Source: Metopolophium dirhodum
Lineage: Eukaryota; Arthropoda; Insecta; Hemiptera; Aphididae
NCBI RefSeq assembly: GCF_019925205.1
Contig: NC_083560.1
Coordinates: 48,902,270-48,966,269, forward strand
DNA: 64,000 nt
Reading direction: 5' to 3'
The first letter of the stretch is position 1; the number at the start of each line of letters is the position of its first letter. Positions 26,892 through 39,322 of the stretch are shown piece after piece. The position numbers and the translations under genes were made by a program. The notes beneath the pieces are model-generated. The model ran no database searches, was not told the origin of the DNA, and was given only the letters and a program-made list of their open reading frames with translations.

Positions 26892-28793
26892 TATACTATT
26901 TAGAACAATTTAGATAGGTATGTATTATTATACTATTATTGATATTGGCTGATTAAAATGACGATGCTAAAGATGTATATTGAATTTGTTGACAATGGTA
27001 TCACTGCTATATTACTGCCCTCTTTCAAAAGTATTGACTTGATTTCTATATCAGCATTGGTGCTGATAGTGACTTAATTGAATGTGATGTCACCAATTTT
27101 TTCTGCTAATCTTTCATCCATCACTCTATAATGTTTTTTATTCACATCGTTGCTTTTGGAGTATCTGCCTAGAAATGTATTAACAATATTACATAATATA
27201 TACTATATAGTATTAGCCATACCCATTGTGGAATTTAGATTACGTTTTTTTATGTTAAAATATTTCCTCCTCCCCCAAATTTAAAAAATAGTGTTATAAA
27301 AGAACAGTAGCCAATTTTAAACCTAATCATCATGGTTTAAATAACCAAGTATCATCACACAGCTCTAATACACTTAAAGCTTATATCACACTAGCAACAA
27401 TATAAGTTATCTACGAGTTACACTCATTCTGTGTTTGATGTAAATTATCAATAAAAATTCTTAATATTCAACTGTGATTTTTGTTCATATAAAATTAAAT
27501 GCTCAATTGTATGTTATTATTTTATTTTAATACAAGCTATTAAATTACTTTTTAAAGATATATCATTAACTTCATTATAACATTTTATCAACTATTTTTT
27601 GTTTAAATCATTTCCATGAAATTATTAATACTTAATCTTCAGTTAAAAAGCTTAAAAAAAGAAAATATAGTTGCTAACTATAAGTTGTGAATTTGTCTCG
27701 ATTACATTAAGTATTGATTGTTGATACATTTCGTTCAGAATAGTTATCAAAATAATTATTAGCATGAGCAATTGGCATAATAGTAATAATATAATAATGA
27801 TGTCTAAAACTATGTATAAACTCTCAATTTTATAATACTTATATTGTTCTTTATCAAAATCCTGCAAATACTGGTTACCTTTTTTATTTTCTAAATTAGG
27901 TACCTAATTATAATCTCACTATCCATAAAATATCTTGATTATCAATAAATCTTCAATTTTCTAATTTTTTATTTTAATCCTCAATTTCTTTATTCATCAA
28001 TTAATTTGTCATACTTCAACTGTTTTCATTCATTAATTTTATTTAACAATTTTTGTTTTACATTTATTTGTAATGATATGCTCACACACCATTATAATAA
28101 ATAAACTAAAACCTTACAGAATAATAATTCTAACATTTGATTTCAATATAACTATCGACAGTAGTCGTTTTTATATTTATTTTATTTTTAAGTTATTACA
28201 TATTTTAACTCAAAATATTCACATATTTTTCACTTGTATATCTCGAAATATTCTCAATATTTTCAATTAACTCATAATATAGGGCTTATTCTTGCCTTTA
28301 AAAAAAATCTGAATTACTTATCATAAATTATTTATTTATTACAATTACAATTACTATTATCATCAATTAAATTAAATCACAAAAATATACATATATTGTC
28401 CGCTAATATAATACACACCTTCACTAAAAATATATGCAATGGACTTGTAATACTAAAGAAGATGTATCAAAGAATACACATTAAGATGTTTGAACATGTT
28501 GTCCAATCCATCGCCTTGAAATTCCACTTCTTGTCCACGTTCAGTTCTTTGTTGGAGGAATTAAAATCTTGTAAGAATTCCAAAGGTGATTCAAATTGAA
28601 CTGCTCCTGTGAAATTAAAAGTTTTGAAAAAATTAAATTGAATTTCTGTTGTTTATGAATCCTACAGAGTACCAACTAGATCAAAAAAGCGCCATGTGCA
28701 AATATCAACCATTTTAGAAGACATTACTTAAAGCTTAAAATTGAGCCATTCTATATTTAACAAATTTTGTTAGATACAAAAATATGTTTTATG
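26892..28793. other. AT-rich DNA, no gene seen
   Basis: Only AT-rich chance frames were found (27652-27867 on -, 28073-28270 and 28396-28599 on +). The frame at 28396-28599 has a less biased composition (SANIIHTFTKNICNGL...) but no recognisable domain and no supporting splice or start context. Confidence 0.4.
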
Positions 28794-28801
28794 TTTTACA
28801 T

Positions 28802-29307
28802 CAGGCATGTCAAACACGCGGCCCGCGGGCCGCATGCGGCCCTCGGCTCATTTTTTTGTGGCCCGCGGCTACCAATATTAATGTGCAAAAAAAAATATTA
28901 AGTAATAAATCACCCGTTAGATCCAGATTAACCGACACACATCTAAATGCGGTATTAAAAGTGGCTTCGTCAAATAATATTTCTCCCGAAATTGAAAAGT
29001 TGGTGGGAGAAAAAAGATGTCAAATATCGTCTAAAAAGTATTATTAATATGTTTTTTTTTCTAATTTATACAACACCTATATATTTTCATAAATAATTAG
29101 TATGATTTATATTTTATTTAAATGTTAATGTTCATTTGTTTTTTAATTTTGTAATTTAGTTGTAATTGCTGTATTCGTAAACATAAAGAATAAAATTGAA
29201 AAATGTGTACAAAATATTTATTTTTTCGCTAAATTTTTATGTGCGGCCCAAATAGTAAACTTTTCAATATATTTGGCCCACCTGATACTTTGAGTTTGAC
29301 ATGCCTG
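28802..29307 (+). mobile_element. hAT element deletion derivative, complete ends
   Basis: The left end CAGGCATGTCAAACACG and the right end GTTTGACATGCCTG are inverted repeats. The 8-bp duplication TTTTACAT is perfect at 28794-28801 and 29308-29315. The left subterminal region is the GGCCCGCGGGCCGC palindrome and the right one holds GGCCCA words, both typical of a widespread animal hAT group whose ends read CAGGCATGTCAAAC. Most of the transposase is deleted; a C-terminal remnant survives at 28904-29047. Confidence 0.92.
28904..29047 (+). pseudogene. hAT transposase C-terminal remnant
   Basis: The frame contains RSRLTDTHLNAVLKVA and then PEIEKLVGEKRCQIS, ending at a stop. This is the RSRLTDEHL-type C-terminal segment found in hAT transposases and in domesticated relatives such as GTF2IRD2, ZBED5 and EPM2AIP1. 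About 47 codons remain out of a protein normally of several hundred residues, so it cannot be active. The frame upstream is derived from the non-coding terminus. Confidence 0.75.
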
Positions 29308-29499
29308 TTTTACATCGATTTACATTGTGATAGATGCATTTTACTACTATGATATCGGATATAATAATTTGTGGTTTATTCACAGATTTTAAGTAAGTAT
29401 GTCAAAATATAAAGAAATAAAAAAATGTACGCGGACATTCCAAACATAAACATTAATTTTGTATAAAGTTTAATTACATCTTAATATCTTATGTGGTAT

Positions 29500-29793
29500 T
29501 AGTGATAGGCATATTTGGATTTAAGAAATCCAAATTATTCGGATTATGGATTACAATTTAATTTTTCCGTCAATGACCGATTTGTATATCCTAATAAATT
29601 TAATTTCTACTAAATGTTTTAAATATTTCTTATTTCCAACATAATTGACAACCAGTGTTGTCCTGCGCTAGTTCACATCAAAATACTAAATCCATAAATT
29701 CAGATAATTTGAATAATCCGACAAGTCTGAATAAGAATTTAATTCAAATCCGAATTTGAATAACCAGATATTCGGATTTCATGCTCACCACTG
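29500..29793. mobile_element. hAT-type MITE with ATCCGAAT motif, 294 bp
   Basis: The tips TAGTGATAGGCAT and (inverted right end) CAGTGGTGAGCAT correspond. The duplication TGTGGTAT is perfect at 29492-29499 and 29794-29801. ATTCGGAT/ATCCGAAT words repeat inside both ends. There is no coding frame. Confidence 0.85.
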
Positions 29794-29801
29794 TGTGGTA
29801 T

Positions 29802-30917
29802 TGCCTTTAGTTAATGATAAATTGTTATTTGTTTAATGTTAGACATACTCATGACACCACCAGATCACTACATACCTATTACTTAGTAGTTTTAAAAATA
29901 AAAATAAATTACTTAGTGAGTTCAGCTCTCAATTTCAAAATCAATTACTTTGAGAACTTGAATACATGCCTTTGGATGAATCACGTGTGAATCTTTAAGA
30001 CTTTCAACATCACAAGTCATTCATCTTCCACAGACTCGACATTTATATCACTGATTTCCATTTAAAAATCATGATAAAATCCATTGAGCGAACTAAAAAG
30101 TAAAAACAATGTATCATTTTGTGGCTTGTGCAGTTACAAATTGATTATGCATCATAAACATAAACTAAAATTATAATATTATAGTTATTATACCCACAAA
30201 CATAATGGAATATTCAGAATTTTCTAATGTTCATGAATTTAGATAGAGAATTTTTAGGTTTTTACATATTATATCACTTGACTTTATGCAGTTCAACAAC
30301 GGAGAAAAATGTGGATGCCTTAATAAACAGTACATAATTTGTAAAAAAAAAATTATTTGGCATTAAAGTATATATTTAAGAATATATTGTAGGTATTACT
30401 TATCTATAAAAAAATTATATTAGACTATTTCCTGAGTTTAAAACTTTTGACGCTTGAAAAAAAAATGTTTTTACCTAATTTAAAAATTAAAAATGATAGA
30501 ATTTTTTCAATAACTTGTTTGTAGTTTAATTTCTGTAATTGTTTTAAGTGTGACTGACTTAAAATAATTTACCGAAGTAAAGATGTACAATATTTATTTT
30601 TTAGTTTAAGCTTATTATTACATGTTGTGCAATTTATATTTGGTAAATCTAAATATTATAAATGTATTAAGTTTAATTTAAACATAAATATTAAACTATT
30701 AATCATACACACTTTCTGTTGTAACTGGCATAAAGTTGACTTTCAAATTATTTTAAGTAATTAAAGAGCATATTATTTACAGAATATTTAACCAGTTTAA
30801 GAGAATATTTTATGGTTTATTAGAGTACAAATAATTAAAATTTTTACGAACATAAAGACCTGCTATTCCGCTCTCAATATTCTCATGATTATACAATATA
30901 AACACAATATTTTATTA
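29802..30917. other. AT-rich DNA, no gene seen
   Basis: No coding, RNA or bounded mobile structure was recognised. Confidence 0.45.
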
Positions 30918-31009
30918 GATAATATTATCACAGGCCTTTTTAGTTATTTTATCTATCCTGTGATATTATCATTTATCACACATCGTGTTTATAGTTGATA
31001 AATGATAAT
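30918..31009. repeat. Two overlapping, mutually exclusive stem-loops
   Basis: The segment GATAATATTATCACAGG (30918-30934) can pair with CCTGTGATATTATC (30957-30970). ATTATCATTTATCA (30965-30978) can pair perfectly with TGATAAATGATAAT (30996-31009). The two stems share 30965-30970, so they cannot both form fully. This could be the remains of a small inverted-repeat element. Confidence 0.6.
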
Positions 31010-31994
31010 TCCGATCTTTCGCAGACCGCAGTTCGAACTCCTAGAGTAACTCCTAATAATTTGTATATTACCTAGGTTTGTTGTTAATTTTATGAATTTT
31101 GAAGTTATAGTTCATACTTCTAACATTGTTGATTTCGTCTAGAAAAAAGTTACACCACGATGAATTAATTGCCTATATTGCGTGAATATATAATAACACA
31201 TAACAAGGTTATTATTTCGGGTAAGCTACATGCTTTTATTGATTTTAGTAATTTTTATAATTTTTATTAGTTGACTTATAGACATATTTTATGATTAAAA
31301 ACCAGACTTCATTGATGTTACAATTTATTTTTTGATTAAATAAATCAAATACATAAATTTTACTATTTACAATCTTCCTATTTTATTGTAAATTACAACT
31401 TATCGCAATTTTGAACGTTTATGTAATTTCTTTCAATTTTGTAGTTGTGATAAAAATATAATTCTTATAATATTGCTTCCATAGTTTCTTTTATATAGCT
31501 GCTTTTGTACCTGTTGAGAATATAGTTTTGATATTTCAGTTATTATTGTTACGTCCGAGGTTACGTCTATCTCTTCGTATGTGTTCTATTGCTATTTTAT
31601 GTACTGCCTACCATCTATAAAAATTGGTATAGTATATGGTTTAATTTGTCTACCAATGTTTAGTGTTCTACCTTAGCTGAGATATCTGTATCACTATGAC
31701 CCATGATTTGTTTTTTAAACCACTTTTTATTTTATCTTGATATCTCCTGATGATGTTTTAAAGCCAATGCTATTATAGCCAATAGGTAGGTAATAAAATC
31801 ATAACTGTTAAGTTATTTTAGTGTCACTTTTGGTAAATTATACAAGTCACTCTGACTATTATAGTAGATTAAAAATTATAGTCAACTTTTTTAAATGATT
31901 GTAAAATAAATTTATAAGCAGTACTACTGTTTTTACTCTTAACTGAAGATTCCAGTTATAATTTTTAAATATAAAAACACTTATTCTGTTATCA

Positions 31995-32375
31995 TAACTG
32001 TAACTAGGAAGGGGGACTGGGGGGGGGGCTTAGCCCCTATATAGTGTAAGTATACTATAAGTATGTGTTTGCAATTAAATATTAATAATGTGATATTTAC
32101 ACTAATTATAGCGTTTAAAAAATATTTGCTCAATCATTTTCATGTGTTTGTGAGTAATATATACTAATATTGTGGTCTGGGGATATTTATTTTGATTACC
32201 ATAGATATAGTATACTATTATTGTGAAAAATGAAATTTGAGTAAATAAATATTTTTTTTGTATGATTTTTTTATATTTTTATGTGAATATATATGGGGGA
32301 ATGGGGGCATCACTAACCTAACCCCCCCCCCCCCCCCCCCCCCCTAAATATTTTAGCCCTAGTTGCACCACTTTC
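31995..32375. mobile_element. Degraded element with poly-G and poly-C ends
   Basis: The left part has GTAACTAGGAAGGGGG and a long G run. The right part has 23 C (32322-32344) followed by TTTTAGCCCTAGTTGCACC. Read from the right, AGTGGTGCAACTAGGG resembles the left CTGTAACTAGG. No duplication is recognisable, so it is an old or rearranged copy. Confidence 0.45.
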
Positions 32376-34536
32376 AGTTATGTTGGAAATATCTGAATCA
32401 ATTGGCACCAAATTGTGTACACATATTTCTTGAAAGTTGAGACCTGGGAAGTGGTTACAGCTTAGTTTTTCAACCTATATAGGTTGCTATAAGGTGGCTT
32501 GCATAGGAATTTCGTTTTGGCTAACAAAAACCAAATATTTTATTTTATAACGAGTTACCAAATGGCATAGGTTATAGAAATTAAAGATATTTTTATGTAA
32601 TCTATAGGTATATAAAACAATGAATGTTTGTTCGTAGTTTGAAATTACTTAGAGGCATCATATTTAGCACCTATACTTATATATGGCGATAATTTATATT
32701 TTTCATTTTTTCCCATGCAAAGTTTTATTAAACAGTTGGTAATAATTATAAAATGTATTTATTTTTATTTTTTAAAATCATAACGTTTTTATTTCTTGAA
32801 TAGTCATTAAATTTAATAACAATTGGCATTCATTTAGGTAGCGTAACATTTCCGTTTTAGTATGTGATCTACGAATTTATCAATATTTTAGTGTGGCCTA
32901 TTATATTTTATTTTATGTTTGATTACATTGAGGTGAAATATAACGTCTACCTTTATACCTTATGGCTTATCTGCTGGGTATTTTGAATTTCAAAAATATA
33001 AATTGTGTTGTATATTTGTATAGGAATATAGATTATTTATATTTTTAAAAGTTTTATTGTAGATCATATTTTAAACTTACATTATTTTTACAGTAGACCA
33101 TACGTTATTGGTGGACAGTACATTTTTAATATTCACGATTGTTACGCTTAAAGTCATATCAATTAAAAAAGTGAATTATATATTTTGATTACTCATTACA
33201 ATAAAAATGTGGAAGTAATTTCTATAGATGATACAATTTTTTATCATCCTGTGTGTGAAAAAAATGTGGCATTCTAATTTATACTCATCTAGGTACAAAT
33301 AAATACAATTTTTTACTTTAATTAATCTCTACTTTACATGATTGATATTTTTCTTCTTAACAAATACAATAAATTAAAATAAGAAATGCTTAAAATTTAA
33401 TATAAGAAATAATTGTCCATATTATTCTACGGAAAAATATCCGACCTTTGTTGATTAAACAAGTAGATTTAAAATAAATAAAAAATATAATAGTAACTTA
33501 GTGTGAAGATAATTTAGACTAATATTATTTCTTTTTACTTAACTCCAAATAAGATGTAGATATATGATTTGTATTTAATGTTTTTTATATGTGTCAACAA
33601 ACTTAATGTTTTACATTATTTAAATTCAAATCTGATCAATAAAAACTAACAAATGATTAAATTATTTTATCCTATCTTCATATTAAATAAATAATTATTT
33701 TGTTTTAAATCCTAGGTTACAAACATAAAACTTTTATTAATATATGAACTAGAATTAAGTAAATTAATTTAATTTTGTATGATTATAATAATAAATAACT
33801 TACAGTAGAATTTCTAAAAGTGTTTCATGGACTTATAAAAATGACTAAAATTGAAATATGAGTATCTAGCATGTTAATTTATTGACGGAAGTCTTTAAAT
33901 AAGAAATTTGGAATTCTATTTTTAACTTTAATATGCTCCTAATATTTATTAAAAAAATTATTTTATAACTGTTTTTTTTTTATTACGTGTACCTATGGTT
34001 TTAGCCTGATTGCTCTAAACATAAAAATGTTGAAATATTAAATATTTGAAAATGAATAATAATTGATGAATGAATAATTGCTTAACCTAACCTAACTCAG
34101 ATAGGTATATCAATATATTATATATTTATTAATAAGATTGATAAGACTACTATTTGAAACGAATAAATTAAAAAATGTACTATGGTTAATTTAGGTACGT
34201 ACTTTTAGTCGGACTTTGATACAAAATAATTATTGTCGTGGTACAAGAATGCGTACTGATTCTTATTCATTCGTATAATATAGGTAGGATCTAAATAAAA
34301 TTAAGGGGACCCCACTTTATAGGTTTTTATAATTTCATAATATCATAAAATAAATGTATAAGGAACAATGCTATGTCTCCGACGATTTCAGCATTAAAAA
34401 AAACTATTCATAAACGTAGGAAAAATAATCATTATAATAACATTACATAAATATATTTTAGTGCGTGGTATAATATTATCTTGTTTGTATTTTTGTATGG
34501 TATTTAATGATTATGTGTTATAATATGTAATATTAA
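32376..34536. other. AT-rich upstream DNA of the pseudouridine synthase gene
   Basis: No gene was recognised. Any 5' non-coding exon and promoter of the downstream RPUSD2-type gene should lie here, but no TATA box or initiator stands out in the AT-rich background. A 16-bp palindrome (CAACCTATATAGGTTG, about 32470) is present. Confidence 0.4.
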
Positions 34537-34555
34537 TTTTACAATTTGTTCGCAG
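34537..34555 (+). promoter_or_regulatory. Likely splice acceptor before RPUSD2-type coding exon
   Basis: TTTTACAATTTGTTCGCAG is a pyrimidine-rich tract ending in CAG, directly followed by coding-quality sequence; composition changes sharply here. An in-frame stop at 34534-34536 means that translation begins inside this exon unless an upstream coding exon is spliced to it. Confidence 0.55.
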
Positions 34556-34572
34556 AATTATATGTTTGCCGT

Positions 34573-36210
34573 ATGGTGCGTCGAACTGGGTTGGGGATTC
34601 AGCGATTTATACATTTGTTCTCAAAGAAATTGTTCGCCGTTCCGCTGATAAATATGGAAAATAATATATTACAACATTCGATTTCACTTATTCACAATAA
34701 ATCAGACGTCGGTGTACAGTGTTCCGCAGTGAACGGTTCAGAAACGACCGACTCTAAAACTGACGAATGTTGGGCCACGGACGAAGAAGAGCGTCAAGAA
34801 AACTCAGAAGTATTGCAGGTAAGCAAACGCAAACTCGACGGTCAGGCCGGGCACGCGAAGAAACCCCCTAAGAAAGTCAAACTGGATCCGGTTGTAACGC
34901 GCCCTGGTTACTCGGCTGAGAGGTTTGACGAAACGTCGTATTACATCGAAAATGGTCTGAGGAAGGTCTATCCTTATTACTTCACGTTCACCACCTACAC
35001 CAAAGGACGATGGGTGGGCAGGACCTTGATGGACGTGTTTGGCGAGGAGTTTCGCGCCCACTCGTCCGATGAATACGAACGGCACATCGAAAAGGGATCG
35101 CTTACGATAAACAACGAACGCGTGTCCCCCGACTACGTGCTGAAGCATAATGATCTACTGGCGAATGTGGTGCACAGGCACGAGGTGCCGGTGGCGAGTG
35201 GCACGATCGACGTCATACACCTGGACGACGATATCGTGGTCGTCAACAAGCCATCCAGTATTCCCGTGCACCCGTGCGGCCGTTACAGGCACAACACCAT
35301 GGTATTCGTGCTGGCAAAAGAGTACGGTTTAAGGGACCTGAAGACCATCCACCGACTCGACCGATTGACCAGTGGCGTTCTGATGTTCGGCCGGACGCAG
35401 AACAGGGCGCGGACACTGGAGGCGCAGATACGGGACCGGGTGGTGAACAAACAGTACGTGTGCCGCGTCGAAGGCAAGTTTCCCGAGGCTGTGGAGTGTG
35501 AGCAGCCGATCGAAGTGATCAGCTACAAGATCGGTGTGTGCAAGGTGTCACCGAGCGGGAAACAGTGCAGCACCTCGTTCCAGCTGATCGGGTACAACGA
35601 GCAGGCGAACACCAGCGTTGTGCTGTGCAAGCCCCGTTCGGGCCGCATGCACCAGATCCGCGTCCATTTGCAGTACCTGGGACATCCGATCCAAAACGAC
35701 CCGTTGTACAACGACACCATATTCGGTCCGGAGAAGGGGCGAGACGGCAATTTTGGTAAGACCGATGAGCAACTGGTCCGAGACCTGATAAAAGCTCACA
35801 ACGCCGAAAGTTGGTCGGTGGTTGATAACGGACTTCCTGTTTTACCTGCGGCTAACGATGGACTTCTGGTTTTACCAATGGCCGACGACGGACTTCCTGT
35901 TTTACCGGCGGCCGTGGACAACGGCAGCGGTAATCTGGCATTGCCGCTGCGGCAGGCCACGAATGGTGAGTTGAAGAGCGGTGTAGCGGTCGACGCGTCC
36001 GTACAAACGGGAATCGACGTGCCGGATGTAGAATTTGACAAGAAAAAGCTCACCGTGGATACTCACTGTCAGGAGTGCAAAATTCGTTACAAGGACCCAG
36101 AACCGACAGATCTTGTTATGTATCTTCACGCCTTGAGGTATAGTGGACCGGACTGGGCGTACGAAACGCCTATGCCGGCATGGGCTGATGTCAATTGGAA
36201 AGAGCCGTGA
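34573..36210 (+). CDS. RPUSD2: RNA pseudouridine synthase, RPUSD2 type (RluA class)
   Basis: Predicted to isomerise uridine to pseudouridine in RNA. From Met1 at 34573 the protein has 545 residues in one exon. Residues 1-26 are Arg/Lys-rich, free of acidic residues and could form a mitochondrial presequence. Residues 85-105 (KRKLD...KKPPKKVKLD) look like a nuclear signal. An S4-like RNA-binding region spans about 146-202, and the catalytic core starts near KPSSIPVHP (226). HRLDRLTSG at 260-268 carries the catalytic Asp263, and SGRMHQIRVHLQYLGHP (356-372) is the conserved third motif. A C-terminal CQECK...DLVMYLHALRYSG segment is typical of RPUSD2 orthologues. An unusual 10-residue triple repeat (418-447) sits between core and tail. 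Related yeast enzymes Pus8/Rib2 and Pus9 act on tRNA position 32; the target here is inferred. A second, stronger start at 34654 (Met28) would remove the presequence. Confidence 0.93.
   Translation: MVRRTGLGIQRFIHLFSKKLFAVPLINMENNILQHSISLIHNKSDVGVQCSAVNGSETTDSKTDECWATDEEERQENSEVLQVSKRKLDGQAGHAKKPPKKVKLDPVVTRPGYSAERFDETSYYIENGLRKVYPYYFTFTTYTKGRWVGRTLMDVFGEEFRAHSSDEYERHIEKGSLTINNERVSPDYVLKHNDLLANVVHRHEVPVASGTIDVIHLDDDIVVVNKPSSIPVHPCGRYRHNTMVFVLAKEYGLRDLKTIHRLDRLTSGVLMFGRTQNRARTLEAQIRDRVVNKQYVCRVEGKFPEAVECEQPIEVISYKIGVCKVSPSGKQCSTSFQLIGYNEQANTSVVLCKPRSGRMHQIRVHLQYLGHPIQNDPLYNDTIFGPEKGRDGNFGKTDEQLVRDLIKAHNAESWSVVDNGLPVLPAANDGLLVLPMADDGLPVLPAAVDNGSGNLALPLRQATNGELKSGVAVDASVQTGIDVPDVEFDKKKLTVDTHCQECKIRYKDPEPTDLVMYLHALRYSGPDWAYETPMPAWADVNWKEP
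35824..35913 (+). repeat. Three 30-bp in-frame tandem repeats in RPUSD2
   Basis: Three consecutive 30-bp units encode DNGLPVLPAA, NDGLLVLPMA and DDGLPVLPAA. They lie in the linker between the catalytic core and the conserved C-terminal segment, away from active-site motifs, and keep the frame, so they probably represent a recent expansion. Confidence 0.95.
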
Positions 36211-36354
36211 ATCACGGCCCGTGATGTTATTCCTCTTAGTACATGTTTAGACTAATGTACATGTTAACAGTATACTGTACCTTGCTAATGGTAGTTTTGT
36301 TCTTGATTTAAATTGTGTTTTATCAATTTATTGCCGTTGTTCGTAAATGTTAAT

Positions 36355-36360
36355 AATAAA
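36355..36360 (+). terminator. Polyadenylation signal AATAAA
   Basis: A canonical AATAAA lies 145 bases after the RPUSD2 stop codon, within AT-rich 3' sequence. It is the first canonical hexamer after the stop. Confidence 0.65.
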
Positions 36361-39154
36361 ATATTATTTTCAATTTTAACATGAATTTTGTAATAGGATG
36401 ACTGCCATCACTTAGAGATGTGATTAATTAATTAATTTTACTGAAAAATGTAAATTTACATCATAAATTTAATCACCCATAATTTTTTATTGACAAAATT
36501 GTATTGGAAGTGTCCTTGACGATATTTAGAAGTTAAAATAATATACTGTATAGTGTATTTTACAACCATATACCTAATGTGTTACATGTCGCCGTGTAGG
36601 TATATTATTATTGTGTTAATATGTATAGTTATTATATTACATTTACATACTTACAAGTACTATTGTCTATTACTAATAAATAATAGGCAACCGTTCAACA
36701 GTCATTCTAATAAAGTAATAAATAAGTTCAGTAAAATAATGTAAGAAAATCAGTTGGTTCAATAGAATAAACATGACTTTCATTAAATTTAAGAAAATAC
36801 AAATTATACTTATAAATGTAATTTATTATAAAATGTTTAATTTAATATATCTAATATGTTTATTTTTTTAATTAAATTTTTATTTCACAATTTGTTAATT
36901 ATAACAGAACTTGAGTGTCATGAGCAAATTATTGAAATCACTATTACTCATATTGTTATGATTAATTTTTATTTAATTGATAAAACATTTAAATTAAATG
37001 TATTAAGTTGTATTACAATATTAATATTATGATTCCAACCACAATTGAAACTATTAAACATGTAAATTATTGTACTTATTATTGTTAAATTAATTTTTTT
37101 TAAACATTTTAAGTTCTAATTATGATATAAATACCATGGCCATGGAATTTTTAAAGATCATTGATGTACATAGTCTATTACTATTTTGTAATATTAATTG
37201 GAATATATTTTTAAATGTAAACATCATAAATCAGTTGAAATTAAAGTATTTACATTAGTAAACTTTATAATATTTGGTGTCATTATTTATCAAGTGTATA
37301 AAATAATCTGATCAATAAAACTTTTACATATCACTAAGGATCATAACCAGTGGTGTAATGTAAAATATTGGACAGGAGGATGATATAAATCAGAAAATAT
37401 TTATATTTTAGATATGTATATGAACATTTTATTGATTTGATTTATTTTCATAGAACTATACCAACATTTTATTAAATGGTATAATTCTATAATATATATA
37501 ATAGCGTATAAAAATAGGTATATTCAAAATACATAAAGAAAAATAGAAATTGAGAATAGATACAACACAATTTTATAGAGTTATGAATGTATTTAATTTT
37601 ATTTGTACTACAGAAATCGGACACACAATAGATAAATATATTAACCACCAGATTCCTATTTATATTCGGTTAATATTATTAAACCTATTGCACAAAAAAA
37701 ACTGTAAAAAATATACATTAAATAAATAATTTATAATGGTATTTGTACAAACATATTTTAATATTTATTATTAAAAGAACCTATTTAAGTATTTGTTGTT
37801 TACATTAGAATAAGATATAGATTTTAGTTTGTATTGATAACATGTCTGCAATTGTATAGTAAATGTAGGGATTATCATACAATACGAATAGTCCTAACTA
37901 TGATTGACACCCTGGGACAATCATATTTGGTTCCCCTTACAACATGACATTTGTTACAATTTCTAGGGAAGCTAAGATTTTATGTGTTTAAATCTGCACC
38001 AAAACTGCTTGCTATGCTCTGGAAATGCTCTTTATCAGGGCAATTCGAACCCTTACATTATTCATGTCGTAATTTTAAATTATGAATAAACACTAAATAT
38101 TTTTCTAATTAATCAGATAACAGGTTTTTATATTAAATGTACTAATAATTTATAATTTTTTTAGTCAAATTTAAACTTTACATATTATGATAATTTATAA
38201 ATAAATAACACAAGTATAATATGCTAAATGGCAAATTGTTTATACAATATTTTCTAAAAATTATATATACCTTGAGTAGGTATTAAATAAGTAGGTACCA
38301 ACTAACTTTAAAATTACTTTATGCCCACTTGGCAGAAATTTGGAGTAACTGAGTCCCCCACTCCCCAAGTCCAAATCTGAAAATCAACTAAAATAATGAT
38401 TTATAAGTTAAAACTTTTGAAAATTTAGTAGCTTAAGATTATTGTTGATTTTATACTCCTGGCAACTTCTTTTTCAATTCATACTATTTGATTGAGCTGA
38501 TAATTATTTGTGAATGTCGTCCAATGAAGACTAATTAATTGTTGATTATTTTTAATAGAGAAAATACGTTTTTATCGATTTGCATAAGAACATAGAATAC
38601 AAATTAACACTTATAGTAATTTAAACATTAACTAAGGAACGTTATGTTTAAGGACGCATTATTGAGGTACCTATTTATAACAGTTATAATATAATACATT
38701 TTTTGTTCTTAATTTTGGCATTATTTTATTATAAAATATAATTAACCAGCATTGCCTTCATCGCAAAAATATATATCGACGTTCAATATTTTAGTTTCTT
38801 CTTTTTCTTTTCGAGAATATTTATTTACACCACTCATGACTTTGTTGATCTTAAATATATTGGTAATATATTATGAGTTATAATTTATAACACACCCCAT
38901 TTCACCTTAGCATTAGCATTCTTTTTTTTTACTCAAGAGTTTCTGACCACTTCTATTGAGTTTTTAAATGTATGAACAATTACAAATCACGCATTTAAAA
39001 AGAATTCTTATCGGCGAGAGTATTTCTTGAGAAATAACGTAGATAATATTGCCTATACAAAACTCCTTAAAACAATAGTAGTGCTGCAGATGAGAGCAGC
39101 CCCTTTAAAGCACTCTGTAATAATATCCCGTAGAATCATAGTCGTACACACGTA
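36361..39154. other. AT-rich DNA, no gene seen
   Basis: No gene was recognised. A hAT-like tip CAGTGGTGTAATG occurs near 37351 without a partner end. The short frames (for example 36553-36744) are AT-rich and featureless. Confidence 0.45.
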
Positions 39155-39322
39155 TATGAGTAGTGATAGGGGGGGTATGGGGTTTAACCACCTCCCCCAA
39201 CACCATTTTGGTTTTTTTCTACGCACCAGTTTTTTTTGTGCGCTGATAGCCCCCTTACATATGTTACTAGAAATTATCAACAACTTCCCTCCCCCCTTTG
39301 AATATTCCTGAGAACGCCACTG
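39155..39322 (-). mobile_element. hAT-like element fragment (CAGTGGCGTTCTC end)
   Basis: Read on the - strand from 39322, the sequence starts CAGTGGCGTTCTCAGGAATA and continues into a G-rich run. The other side near 39155-39185 has AGTGATAGGGGGGG. No 8-bp duplication was found. Overlapping open frames on both strands come from this repeat. Confidence 0.5.

Noticed and set aside
30925..30945. TATCACAGG resembling the seed of the miR-2 family
   Set aside because: The 3' part of the sequence does not match the family and the word lies on the 5' side of a weak hairpin, whereas the miR-2 mature form is on the 3' arm.
31020..31050. GTTCGAACTCC resembling a polymerase III B box
   Set aside because: No A box at the proper distance and no tRNA fold; the B-box match is imperfect.
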